Shown here: piece after piece, positions 1 to 7,701 of the stretch
Position numbering within the stretch: the stretch's first letter is position 1
How the letters are laid out: each line of letters opens with the position of its first letter
Assembly (NCBI GenBank): GCA_937927575.1
Contig: CALBEE010000228.1
Coordinates: 1-33,729 of the forward strand
Source of the DNA: an uncultured Saprospiraceae bacterium
Lineage (GTDB): Bacteria; Bacteroidota; Bacteroidia; Chitinophagales; Saprospiraceae
DNA length: 33,729 nucleotides
Direction: 5' to 3'
Position numbers and translations under genes: made by a program
Notes under the pieces: model-generated
Told to the model about the DNA's origin: nothing
Database searches by the model: none
What the model saw: only the letters and a program-made list of their open reading frames with translations

Positions 1-61
1 AGAAAGAAAGAAATATGGTAAACCAAAGGCAAGAAAGAGCTTCCAGTTCTCAAAGCGTTAG
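1..61 (+). CDS. rpsI: 30S ribosomal protein S9, C-terminal end (partial)
   Basis: The reading frame that starts at base 2 ends at the TAG at 59-61 and gives the conserved C-terminus of ribosomal protein S9, with the final residues KARKSFQFSKR. This basic tail reaches toward the P-site tRNA in the small subunit. The rest of the gene lies upstream of the window. It sits 48 bp before rpsB, as in the usual Bacteroidota rplM-rpsI-rpsB-tsf order, and is probably cotranscribed with it. The call is secure despite the short length because the tail is so characteristic. Confidence 0.93.
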   Translation, partial: ERKKYGKPKARKSFQFSKR

Positions 62-109
62 AATTACTATTACCATTATTTTTTATTAAAAATTTCAACA
101 GAAGTAACA

Positions 110-871
110 ATGAAATTACCATCATATAACGAACTACTGGAAGCTGGAGTACACTACGGACACCTCAAAAGAAAGTGGAATCCAAAAATGCTTCCTTATA
201 TCTTCATGGAAAGAAAAGGTATCCATATCATAGATCTCAACAGAACAGCTGAGTGTCTAGAGAGAACGGGTAACGCCATGAAGCAAATCGCTAAATCTGG
301 ACGTAAAGTTCTTTTTGTAGCGACTAAAAAACAAGCTAAAGATATCGTAGCCAATGCTGCTAAAGAAGTAAACATGCCTTACGTAACCGAAAGATGGTTA
401 GGAGGAATGATGACCAACTTCCAAACGATACGTAAGTCTATTAAAAAGATGAACTCTATCGATGCAATGCTTGCTGACGGAACGCTTAGCTCAATCACTA
501 AGAAAGAAAGATTAACGCTAACGAGAGAGCGTAATAAGCTTGAGAAAGTGTTGGGCGGAATTGCTAATATCAATAGATTGCCATCTGCAGTTTTTGTAAT
601 TGATATTACGCATGAGCATATTGCAATCAAAGAAGCTAAGAAACTTGGAATGAAAACATTCGCAGTGGTAGATACTAACTCTAACCCTAACGATGTAGAT
701 TTCCCAATTCCTGGTAACGATGATGCTTCTAAATCAGTTAAACTTATTTGTGATTACTTAGTAGGTAAAATCAAAGAAGGTTATTCTGAAAAAGGCGCTG
801 AAAAAGATGCTAAAGCTAAAGAAGCAGCAGCAGAAGCACCTAAAGCAACTGAGGCTCCAGCAGCTGAATAA
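110..871 (+). CDS. rpsB: 30S ribosomal protein S2
   Basis: This 253-residue protein is S2, a late-binding protein at the back of the small subunit that contacts S1 and the Shine-Dalgarno region. The N-terminal motif YNELLEAGVHYGHLKRKWNPKM, the block around RWLGGMMTNFQTI and the FVIDITHEHIAIKEA segment are family signatures. The last 30 or so residues form a low-complexity tail rich in Ala, Glu and Lys, longer than in E. coli and common in Bacteroidota. The ATG start follows an A-rich leader with no clear Shine-Dalgarno sequence. It lies between rpsI and tsf in the expected order. Confidence 0.98.
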   Translation: MKLPSYNELLEAGVHYGHLKRKWNPKMLPYIFMERKGIHIIDLNRTAECLERTGNAMKQIAKSGRKVLFVATKKQAKDIVANAAKEVNMPYVTERWLGGMMTNFQTIRKSIKKMNSIDAMLADGTLSSITKKERLTLTRERNKLEKVLGGIANINRLPSAVFVIDITHEHIAIKEAKKLGMKTFAVVDTNSNPNDVDFPIPGNDDASKSVKLICDYLVGKIKEGYSEKGAEKDAKAKEAAAEAPKATEAPAAE

Positions 872-971
872 AATCGGCAAGAGCTTTGAAAAAACAAATT
901 ATTGATTGGCATGAAGACATGCGGATTGATAATATTAATTATTTAACAAACACTATTAATACATATATATT

Positions 972-1799
972 ATGAGCGCAATATCAGCTAAGGACGTAAA
1001 GAAATTAAGAGACGTCACAGGTGCAGGTATGATGGACTGTAAAAAAGCCCTTATTGAGTCTAATGGAGACATGGACGGTGCTATCGAATTCCTAAGAAAG
1101 AAAGGACAGAAGCTATCTGATAAAAGAGCAGACAGAGATGCAAAGGAAGGTTGTGTACTAGCCAAAGTTTCTGACGATGGTAGTAAAGGTGTGGTAGTAA
1201 GATTAAGCTGTGAAACAGATTTCGTTTCTAAGAATGAAGATTTCGTTGCGATGACCGATAAGATCACACAATTGGCTTTAGATACTTTCCCAGCAGATAA
1301 AGAAGCTTTACTTGATCAAGACTTTGGTGGTATTTCTTTAAGAGATAAAATCGTTGAGCAAGTAGGTGTAATAGGTGAAAAAGTTGAGGTGGCGGACTAC
1401 CAAAGACTAGAAGCACCACAAGTAGTATCTTATATACACATGGGTAATAAAGCAGGTGTAATCTTAGGATTATCACAAGCAGGTGTTGATACTGCAGCAG
1501 GTAGAGATGTAGCTATGCAAGTAGCAGCTATGCACCCAGTAGCAGTAGATAAGGACGGTGTAGATTCTTCTATCGTAGAGAAAGAAATCGAAATCGGAAT
1601 GGATATCGCAAGACAAGAAGGTAAGCCAGAAGCTATGCTAGAAAAGATCGCGATGGGTAAGTTGAATAAATTCTTCAAAGAGAGAACTTTATTGAATCAA
1701 GCATTCGTAAAGAACAACAAGCAAAACATATCTCAATATCTTGACAGTGTAAGCTCTGGCTTAACAGTTACTGATTTTAAGCATGTAAAGCTTGGATAA
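972..1799 (+). CDS. tsf: Elongation factor Ts
   Basis: EF-Ts (275 residues) exchanges GDP for GTP on EF-Tu. The N-terminal UBA-like domain carries the hallmark TGAGMMDCKKAL at about residues 17-28, followed by the DGAIEFLRKKG helix. The core contains the LSCETDFVSKNEDF motif that contacts EF-Tu, and the C-terminal part has the QNISQYLDSV segment. It starts at ATG after a 100-bp gap from rpsB that shows no clear promoter, so it is probably cotranscribed. A strong intrinsic terminator follows directly, which ends the ribosomal part of the cluster. Confidence 0.98.
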   Translation: MSAISAKDVKKLRDVTGAGMMDCKKALIESNGDMDGAIEFLRKKGQKLSDKRADRDAKEGCVLAKVSDDGSKGVVVRLSCETDFVSKNEDFVAMTDKITQLALDTFPADKEALLDQDFGGISLRDKIVEQVGVIGEKVEVADYQRLEAPQVVSYIHMGNKAGVILGLSQAGVDTAAGRDVAMQVAAMHPVAVDKDGVDSSIVEKEIEIGMDIARQEGKPEAMLEKIAMGKLNKFFKERTLLNQAFVKNNKQNISQYLDSVSSGLTVTDFKHVKLG

Positions 1800-1808
1800 T
1801 AAAATAAG

Positions 1809-1839
1809 AAAGAGCGACTTTTTAGTCGCTCTTTTTTTT
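1809..1839 (+). terminator. Rho-independent terminator after tsf
   Basis: A perfect 9-bp stem, AGAGCGACT (1811-1819) with AGTCGCTCT (1824-1832), closes a four-T loop and is followed by a run of seven more T residues. Flanking A and T bases extend the stem. It lies 10 bp after the tsf stop, so pyrH must be transcribed at least partly from its own promoter. Confidence 0.93.
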
Positions 1840-1894
1840 GCTCATTTTTAAACTAAGCCATTGACCACTGAGCTCTTTTAATTTTTTAAATTAT

Positions 1895-1902
1895 TACTTT
1901 TG
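1895..1902 (+). promoter_or_regulatory. Candidate -7 element for pyrH-cutC
   Basis: TACTTTTG matches the Bacteroidota -7 consensus TANNTTTG and sits 28 bp before the pyrH ATG, downstream of the tsf terminator. No good TTTG -33 element is visible about 20 bp upstream. This is therefore a half-match, supported mainly by the need for a promoter here. Confidence 0.45.
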
Positions 1903-1930
1903 GTCACGATTATAAAAGCAAGTATAAATC

Positions 1931-2647
1931 ATGGAATTAAAATATAAAAGAATACTACTTAAGTTATCTGGTGAATCTTTAATGGGTGACCAGCCTTATG
2001 GTATTTCTCCTGTAATGCTTCAGTATTATGCGCGTCAAATTAAAGGTGCAGTGGACGCAGGTGTGCAAGTGGCAATTGTAATCGGTGGTGGAAATATTTA
2101 TAGAGGTTTACAAGCGGCTGAATCTGGTATCGAAAGGGTACAGGGAGATTATATGGGAATGATGGCGACCGTGATTAATGGTATGGCTCTTCAGAGTGCT
2201 CTCGAAAAAATAGATGTATATACCAGATTAGTCACCGCTATAGAAATGAGAGAAATAGCAGAACCGTATATCAGACGTAAAGCACATAGTCATCTCAAAA
2301 AAGGAAGGGTAGTGATCTTTTCTGCAGGAACAGGAAGTCCATATTTTACTACAGACTCTGCCGCCGCTCTGAGAGCTAATGAGATTAAAGCTGATGTTTT
2401 ATTAAAAGGTACACGTGTAGATGGCATCTATACAGCTGACCCTGAGAAGGATCCAAATGCAAAAAAATATGATCATGTATCATTCCAAAAAGTCCTAGAC
2501 TTAGGATTGAATGTAATGGACACCACGGCTTTTACTATGTGTCAAGAAAACGATATGCCTATTATAGTTTTCGACATCAACAACGAGAATAATTTGCTTG
2601 CCATTTTGAAAGGTGAGCATATCGGAACGGTAGTAGAAAAAGTATAA
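1931..2647 (+). CDS. pyrH: Uridylate kinase (UMP kinase)
   Basis: PyrH phosphorylates UMP to UDP in cytosolic pyrimidine synthesis and belongs to the amino acid kinase fold. At 238 residues it has the normal family length. Visible signatures are KLSGESL at the N-terminus, the glycine-rich IGGGNIYRG loop, FSAGTGSPYFTTDSAAALRA for nucleotide and effector binding, and LLKGTRVDGIYTADPEKDP. The expected downstream partner frr is missing, and a cutC-like gene follows 3 bp after the stop. A degenerate copy of the 3' part of this gene (2432-2596) is found at 4850-5012. Confidence 0.97.
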   Translation: MELKYKRILLKLSGESLMGDQPYGISPVMLQYYARQIKGAVDAGVQVAIVIGGGNIYRGLQAAESGIERVQGDYMGMMATVINGMALQSALEKIDVYTRLVTAIEMREIAEPYIRRKAHSHLKKGRVVIFSAGTGSPYFTTDSAAALRANEIKADVLLKGTRVDGIYTADPEKDPNAKKYDHVSFQKVLDLGLNVMDTTAFTMCQENDMPIIVFDINNENNLLAILKGEHIGTVVEKV

Positions 2648-2650
2648 TCT

Positions 2651-3277
2651 TTGCTTCCCTCTAATGTCATATTAGAAGCGTGTGTAGATTCCGTAGAAGC
2701 TTCGATAAATGCCGAAAAGCAAGGTGCTCATCAATTAGAACTATGTGGAAGATTAGATTTGGATGGCCTCACACCAGATATACAATTGGTCAAAGAAGTC
2801 AGAGCAGCAGTTAATATTCCAATTAAAGTTATGTTGCGTAATCGAGGAGGAAATTTCATCTATGATGAGCAAGATATCAATCAAATGAAATCTTCTCTAA
2901 AAGAGCTGATACAGTTAGATGTCCAAGGAATAGTATTTGGAGCATTACATGTAGATAATACGGTGAATATAGAACTGACCCAAGAGATATGTCAATTGGC
3001 TGGAGCTCTTCCGGTGACATTTCATAAAGCGATTGATAGTTGTCATGATATTATTGCGGCTACTAGGCAGTTGATCCAAACAGATATAAAGGAGATACTT
3101 ACATCAGGAGGAAAGAAAACCGCTGATGAAGGTATAGAGGTACTTAAGAAAATGTTAGAAATAACACAAGGTGCAATTACGATTATGTCAGCAGGAAAAG
3201 TTACTAGTAAGAATATTTTTGAATTGCAAAGTTCTTTGGGAAGTACACATTTCCATGGAAAAAGAATAGTATCCTAA
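2651..3277 (+). CDS. cutC: CutC family protein (copper homeostasis CutC-like)
   Basis: This 208-residue protein is a CutC-type TIM barrel. The N-terminal ILEACVDSVEASINAEKQGA and QLELCGRLDLDGLTP blocks are family signatures, as are VMLRNRGGNFIYDE, VTFHKAIDS and EILTSGGKKTADEG. CutC was named for copper tolerance in E. coli, but its biochemical role is unsettled. The frame opens with TTG only 3 bp after the pyrH stop, implying translational coupling. It ends at FHGKRIVS, some 30-40 residues short of typical homologues, so the barrel may be trimmed at the C-terminus. Family call is firm; the function is not. Confidence 0.88.
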   Translation: MLPSNVILEACVDSVEASINAEKQGAHQLELCGRLDLDGLTPDIQLVKEVRAAVNIPIKVMLRNRGGNFIYDEQDINQMKSSLKELIQLDVQGIVFGALHVDNTVNIELTQEICQLAGALPVTFHKAIDSCHDIIAATRQLIQTDIKEILTSGGKKTADEGIEVLKKMLEITQGAITIMSAGKVTSKNIFELQSSLGSTHFHGKRIVS

Positions 3278-3563
3278 TTTCATTGGTTACAATTTTTGAA
3301 GTTTAATACATTCATTTTTTACATAAAACCATTTGGAATGTAACTATGGGTTGAGGGAGGTAGTTTTAGTACCCAACGAAATAAACGTAAGATTTTTAAG
3401 AACCAATGAATCAATTTCGACTCGACTTTGAATAGGACAGAAAAGAATCTTCTATTCAACACTTATCCCCAAAACGTAAATTTAATGATATTGCGTTTAG
3501 GAGGGTAGATGAACAAACACTGTAAATTGCGCAGTAAAATCCGTCTGCTTATTTGTTGGTAAA

Positions 3564-4766
3564 TTATTTTTTATCTAGTTCATGTTGATGGATTATTCGT
3601 CCTAATTCTGCCATAAAAGGAAAACCGATTTCATCATACTCATAGATACCATCGTTGTAGATTTGATTTTCGTTTACAGACATTGAACAGGTCAAATAAA
3701 AGTCAACTTTGTTTTTAGTATCTTTTATATATGCGCAGTCAGTTAGGTACCCGTATGCCAAGCCTATTTTATTATAAATTTCAATATGATCAGGAATATT
3801 TGGATTGTTACCAAACATGAGAAATTTACTATAGTTGTCGGTATATTCTTTATTGTTTTTGTAACACTCAACTTCTCGCGGATACATTTGCATACAATCT
3901 AAAATATAGGCTCTGTCTTCCTCGCTTATATTGAAGCGTTCCATTTTCGAAAAGGATTCCTGATCAATCATCCTCATCAGTGTTCTTTCTAAGTCTTGTA
4001 TGCTGATAAAGTTTTTGTCACACATATTAAAGGGCTCCATTATTAATGAATCATTACTATCTAGATACCCTTTTCCTTTGATACAATCCTTATAGATATT
4101 TGTATGTTCAAATTTTTGTTGGGTACCTAATTGTTTGAAAATTTGCTTTTCACCATCAAAGAAAGTGATGGAATTGGAATAACTATTCTCTTCTTTATTA
4201 AATCCAGAAACACCTACTCTACTTGAAATATGACTATTAGTAAACACGCCCTTGCCATATAACTTCTCATTGAGTAATTTTTGATTTACTAAAGCATAAA
4301 GTCTATTGTAAGCTTCATTATCACTAATGGTAAATATTTCCTTTACGAATCCAGCGACAGAGGGTAACTCATTTATAGTACAGCTGTCACTGTATTGCGA
4401 AGTCTGAGGAGCTCTTGACGAATCTATTTTGAGTGGAGTATGTATGTCTATGGGAATTTTTAATTTAGATAGTTCATTCACGAATTCAACAGCAGCGAAT
4501 GCAGTGGGCATTTTTACAGTGCTAGCAGGATAAAAGTAATGTGCACTATCTACTCTGTAATTGTAATGTTTGAACAATACAGTATCATTTCGCCTGTCTA
4601 CAGTGGTGTACCTCACTTGTAATTCATACTTATCTGGATCAGACATTACTTTTTCTACTATTGGATGCTTAGAACGAGAAAGTAAGCTTTCGATACAAGT
4701 AACTCTTTCGTTACGACAAGAGTGTAGTAATAAGATGACGACTATGAGAATAAACAGTTTATTCAT
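3564..4766 (-). CDS. Class A beta-lactamase-like serine hydrolase lipoprotein
   Basis: The 400-residue protein has a lipoprotein signal peptide ending in LLHSC (Cys17), so it is probably anchored in the envelope. The nucleophile motif STVK is at residues 82-85, SDN at 148-150, and a KTG-like KIG at 333-335, the three landmarks of the beta-lactamase/penicillin-binding fold. The gap from SDN to KIG is about 185 residues, against roughly 100 in classical class A enzymes, so there is a large insertion. No clear ExxLN omega-loop glutamate stands out. It may act on peptidoglycan-like or other substrates rather than antibiotics. Transcription is opposite to cutC. A decayed homologous fragment lies just upstream at 5017-5207. 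Confidence 0.82.
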   Translation of the reverse strand: MNKLFILIVVILLLHSCRNERVTCIESLLSRSKHPIVEKVMSDPDKYELQVRYTTVDRRNDTVLFKHYNYRVDSAHYFYPASTVKMPTAFAAVEFVNELSKLKIPIDIHTPLKIDSSRAPQTSQYSDSCTINELPSVAGFVKEIFTISDNEAYNRLYALVNQKLLNEKLYGKGVFTNSHISSRVGVSGFNKEENSYSNSITFFDGEKQIFKQLGTQQKFEHTNIYKDCIKGKGYLDSNDSLIMEPFNMCDKNFISIQDLERTLMRMIDQESFSKMERFNISEEDRAYILDCMQMYPREVECYKNNKEYTDNYSKFLMFGNNPNIPDHIEIYNKIGLAYGYLTDCAYIKDTKNKVDFYLTCSMSVNENQIYNDGIYEYDEIGFPFMAELGRIIHQHELDKK

Positions 4767-4849
4767 GAAGATTCGATTTTATAACAATATAAGCACATCG
4801 TTAACAAATCACGGTAATTCAGAAGCGTCTAGGTTAAACAAAACAGCCA

Positions 4850-5012
4850 ACAGCTTACCTTAGAAGGATCAAAATGAAAAAAAACATCATCATGTATCAT
4901 TCCAAAAATCCTAGACTTAGGATTGAATATAATGGACACCACGGCTTTTACTATGTGTAAAGAAAATAATATGCCTATTATAGTTTTCGACATCAATAAC
5001 GAGAATAATTTG
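4850..5012 (+). pseudogene. Degenerate duplicate of the 3' part of pyrH
   Basis: This stretch aligns with pyrH positions 2432-2596 at roughly 92% identity by eye: about 11 substitutions and two single-base gaps over 165 bp. One deletion, opposite 2492, shifts the frame. An in-frame TGA at 5013 ends the copy where pyrH continues with CTT. In the surviving frame the residues LDLGLNIMDTTAFTMCKEN are still readable. It has no start region and cannot make a kinase. The direction matches pyrH, so it is a leftover of a duplication rather than an inversion. Confidence 0.93.
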
Positions 5013-5016
5013 TGAT

Positions 5017-5207
5017 ACTGTCAAAAGTTAAAAGTCAATATATCCATGTTCGAATATCTTATCGTTTTAACATATCATTTTCCTGTACATAGCAATATGT
5101 TTCGCTTATAATTCATTCTCATTAGGTCGTAAAATGAGCTTTCGAACAATCGGGTGTGAAGTAAGGTATTACAGAACCTCTATTAAATAAAGCAACCCTT
5201 TAGCCAT
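5017..5207 (-). pseudogene. Degenerate duplicate of the 5' part of the serine hydrolase gene
   Basis: Read on the minus strand, this region gives HPIVRKLILRPNENEL, then a stop, then AKHIAMYR. That aligns with HPIVEKVMSDPDKYELQVRYTTVDR at residues 34-58 of the neighbouring serine hydrolase lipoprotein. Further matching bases run past the region equivalent to RRNDTVLFKH. A candidate ATG at 5205-5207 opens a short hydrophobic stretch that soon meets a stop. Several stops and frameshifts show it is dead. DNA identity is only around 60%, much lower than for the adjacent pyrH remnant. Confidence 0.65.
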
Positions 5208-5491
5208 GATATGAGTATAGTAGTTAGAAGGACTATTATAAGATTAAATAGCCCATGTAAATGTTTTGGATATCGCAGAGTAGAATATCGAGTGAAAAAC
5301 AGCATTATTTACATCTTATCTTTAAACAAAACCAATGAAATCTCACAACTTTCATTATATACTGAAAGTTTAATTTAATTTGTTTTGTTGTAAATATTTG
5401 ATAATCAATATTTTATAATTTAACGAAATTATATTTTGCCTATAATGCACACTTTGTGAAGCGAAAATTAGGATTTTGTTTAATGTTGGTA
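5208..5491. other. Intergenic stretch without a recognisable gene
   Basis: Very AT-rich sequence between the pseudogene remnants and the sigma factor gene. The one clear structure is an inverted repeat, AACTTTCA (5347-5354) with TGAAAGTT (5363-5370), spaced by 8 bp, which could be a hairpin or a dimeric protein-binding site. No ORF with coding character is seen. Confidence 0.5.
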
Positions 5492-5499
5492 TATATTTG
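5492..5499 (+). promoter_or_regulatory. Candidate -7 element for the sigma factor gene
   Basis: TATATTTG matches TANNTTTG and lies 73 bp before the sigma factor ATG. A TTTTG occurs only 13 bp upstream, closer than the usual 19-21 bp, so the -33 part is doubtful. Confidence 0.4.
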
Positions 5500-5571
5500 A
5501 TATAACAAACGAACTAGAACGAGTGTAACCTGTAATACTTAAACTGACTTCGGTCACAAACTCAAATCATT

Positions 5572-6117
5572 ATGTCTACAATTGAATTCACTAAGAAGTT
5601 TACGGACCTAAAAAGTCCATTGAATGCTTTTGCATATAACTTGACTAAGAATCAGGAAGACGCAAAGGATTTATATCAAGAAACGGCTTTCAGAGCTATT
5701 TCTAACAAAGAAAAGTTTAGACCAGGGACGAATTTTAAGGCATGGTCTTTTACTATAATGAAAAATATCTTCATCAATAATTACCGTAAAAAGATGAAGA
5801 AGAATACGATTATCGATACAACTGATAATATGTACTTTATCAATAGTGGAGCTACATTAATTGATAATGATGCAGGAAGAAACATACTGATGGATGAGCT
5901 TAATGGCATGATAGAATCTTTAGATGAAAGTATCAAAACACCATTTATGATGCATTTCACGGGATTTAAAGATCAAGAAATTGCTGATAAGTTGGAACTA
6001 CCATTAGGTACAGTAAAAAGTAGAATCTTCTTTGCTCGTAAGGCTTTGAAAGATTTGATCAAAAAGCTATATGGAACAGAAGATGGCCTCAAAGCTAAAT
6101 TAGCTGAGATCGCATAA
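5572..6117 (+). CDS. ECF-type RNA polymerase sigma factor
   Basis: A 181-residue sigma-70 family protein of the extracytoplasmic-function type. Region 2 spans about residues 15-75, with the core-binding part around DAKDLYQETAFRAI and the promoter-melting part FKAWSFTIMKNIFINNYRKK. Region 4 spans about 115-165, with the helix-turn-helix FKDQEIADKLELPLGTVKSR. No anti-sigma gene is adjacent: it stands alone between a long AT-rich leader and its own terminator. That arrangement suggests control by expression or by a distant partner. Its regulon cannot be read from the sequence. Confidence 0.95.
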   Translation: MSTIEFTKKFTDLKSPLNAFAYNLTKNQEDAKDLYQETAFRAISNKEKFRPGTNFKAWSFTIMKNIFINNYRKKMKKNTIIDTTDNMYFINSGATLIDNDAGRNILMDELNGMIESLDESIKTPFMMHFTGFKDQEIADKLELPLGTVKSRIFFARKALKDLIKKLYGTEDGLKAKLAEIA

Positions 6118-6140
6118 GAATTATAATACGTGTTAAATAG

Positions 6141-6177
6141 AAGGTTGAATTCAGTAAGAAGAATTCAACCTTTTTTT
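6141..6177 (+). terminator. Rho-independent terminator after the sigma factor gene
   Basis: A perfect 12-bp stem, AAGGTTGAATTC (6141-6152) with GAATTCAACCTT (6161-6172), closes an 8-nt loop and is followed by T residues. It lies 24 bp after the stop and makes the sigma gene monocistronic. Confidence 0.93.
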
Positions 6178-6396
6178 ATGGAATGTAGACATATCTAGTA
6201 CTCAAATTTGTACCAACACTAGCAACACTTTACACAAATAAGTCAAGCATTATTCATTTGAGAATGTACAGCCGTAATATTATTCGGAAATGGCAAAATG
6301 TCCACACTGTATCTCCGGATTGTCCAACTATTTTCATGCTGAAACTCGCTTAAAACCGACATTCTTTATTTTTATCTGGATTTAGTCTAAATAAAC
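6178..6396. other. Intergenic region before the TonB/imelysin operon
   Basis: Mostly unremarkable sequence. A 31-codon ORF at 6290-6385 (+) begins MAKCPHCISG and so carries a CPxC-like pair, but it has no clear ribosome site and runs almost into the operon promoter. I do not call it a gene. Confidence 0.4.
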
Positions 6397-6428
6397 TTTG
6401 GTGTTATAGTCCTTAGGTTATACATTTG
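6397..6428 (+). promoter_or_regulatory. Bacteroidota-type promoter of the DUF4856-imelysin-HTTM-TonB operon
   Basis: TTTG at 6397-6400 and TACATTTG at 6421-6428 are separated by 20 bp, a full match to the Bacteroidota primary-sigma consensus TTTG-N(19-21)-TANNTTTG. Transcription would start about 6434, giving a leader of roughly 30 nt before the ATG at 6463. This is the best promoter in the window. No obvious Fur-like palindrome overlaps it. Confidence 0.82.
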
Positions 6429-6462
6429 TATCACCATTAAGAACCTGGCAAAAAACACAACA

Positions 6463-7674
6463 ATGAAATTCTTACAAAATATCTTATTTGCATCATTAAT
6501 TATTGGTCTTGCCAGCTGTGGAGACGAAGAGATGCAAAGCTCGAATGTAACTGCTCCGTCTGAATATCAATTTGACAGAAATGGTGCTAGTTCAGTATCC
6601 TTTAGTGGACAAACGACAAGAATATTGATGGCTGAAGAGTTAGTAAGCGCATTATCAGATTTCAGCCAATCTACGGAAACGCTGAATGAGATGTACGCTA
6701 ACATGGACATATCTGGAAATGACGTTGCTCCTTTTGCTTCAGACGCCCTTAATATATCTACAAAAAGTATCAGGTCTAAAGTAGCAGCATCTTATGATCT
6801 ATTCAATACAAATTCAGTAGAAGGAGCTGCCATAAAATCTCAAATCGCAGCATGGATTGATGCTCAAATCAATGAAGTAGCGATCAATGAAAATATTTTG
6901 GCTGAGCCAGGAGTGGCAGGACAGATTGCCGATGGAACTTCTACTAGATACATCAATGCACAAGGATTAGAATATAATCAAGCAGTAGCGAAGGGTTTGA
7001 TCGGTAGCTTAATGTTAGATCAAATCGTGAATAATTATTTGAGCCCATCTGTATTAGATGACGGAGACAATAGAGCAGAGAATGATAGTGAGCTTACAGA
7101 AGAAGCACAATCATATACTACAATGGAACATAAGTGGGATGAAGCTTATGGATATTTATTTGGTACTGCAGATCAATCCAATATTTTGGCGACGGTAGGA
7201 TCAGGAGATTCATTTCTTAATAAGTATTTAGGAAGAGTGAATAATGACGATGACTTTGCAACTATTGCTGAGGATATTTATAATGCCTTCAAATTAGGTA
7301 GAGCTGCGATCGTAGCTAAAGATTATACCCTAAGAGACCAACAGGCTAATATCCTTAAAGGATTATTGTCAGATATTATCGGTATCCGATCAGTATATTA
7401 TTTACAACAATCTAAATTGCAATTAGATAGTAATCTTGGAGGAGCATTTCATGGTCTCTCGGAAGGTTATGGATTTATATATAGTTTAAGATATGCTAGA
7501 GCAGCTAACAGTACAGATGCATTATTTACTCGCGAAGAAGTAGATGGTTTTATAACGGCACTTATGAGTGATGGCGCAAATGGACTTTGGGATGTTACTC
7601 CAGAGACATTGGACCAAATTAGTGAACAGATTGCCGCTAAGTTTAGTTTTACCGTAGCAGAAGCCGCTGAATAA
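6463..7674 (+). CDS. DUF4856 domain lipoprotein
   Basis: A 403-residue envelope lipoprotein with signal peptide and lipobox LASC (Cys19). The segment YQFDRNGASSVSFSGQTTRI at about residues 35-54 is the typical opening of DUF4856, and most of the remainder is helical and alanine-rich. As I recall, the family occurs in Bacteroidota next to imelysin-like proteins, as it does here: it is the first gene of a four-gene operon ending in a TonB-dependent receptor. The function is unknown. I infer an outer-membrane or periplasmic role in binding or processing the receptor's substrate. The next gene starts 27 bp later. Confidence 0.85.
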   Translation: MKFLQNILFASLIIGLASCGDEEMQSSNVTAPSEYQFDRNGASSVSFSGQTTRILMAEELVSALSDFSQSTETLNEMYANMDISGNDVAPFASDALNISTKSIRSKVAASYDLFNTNSVEGAAIKSQIAAWIDAQINEVAINENILAEPGVAGQIADGTSTRYINAQGLEYNQAVAKGLIGSLMLDQIVNNYLSPSVLDDGDNRAENDSELTEEAQSYTTMEHKWDEAYGYLFGTADQSNILATVGSGDSFLNKYLGRVNNDDDFATIAEDIYNAFKLGRAAIVAKDYTLRDQQANILKGLLSDIIGIRSVYYLQQSKLQLDSNLGGAFHGLSEGYGFIYSLRYARAANSTDALFTREEVDGFITALMSDGANGLWDVTPETLDQISEQIAAKFSFTVAEAAE

Positions 7675-7701
7675 AAAACTATAAATACCAATCTCACTAC
7701 A

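Noticed and set aside
379-630. Open minus-strand frame inside rpsB, and similar antisense or shifted frames inside tsf, atpA, atpG and the CHAT gene
   Set aside because: They lie wholly inside well-conserved genes and have no recognisable family motifs or start context.
872-971. Weak GCATG-AAGA-CATGC hairpin in the rpsB-tsf gap as an S2 autoregulatory site
   Set aside because: Only five base pairs, and the known S2 leader site lies upstream of rpsB, not tsf.
3509-3562. 17-codon ORF (+) with AGGAGG four bases before its ATG
   Set aside because: The spacing looks good, but the product is short and basic, without a terminator or repeat support. Strong Shine-Dalgarno sites are also not typical of this genome.
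4874-4960. 28-codon ORF (+) starting MKKNII over the pyrH remnant
   Set aside because: It is a frameshifted reading of the duplicated pyrH sequence and has no signal or conserved motif.
6290-6385. 31-codon ORF beginning MAKCPHC
   Set aside because: The CPHC pair is suggestive of a zinc ribbon, but there is no second Cys pair, no ribosome site and the end reaches the operon promoter.
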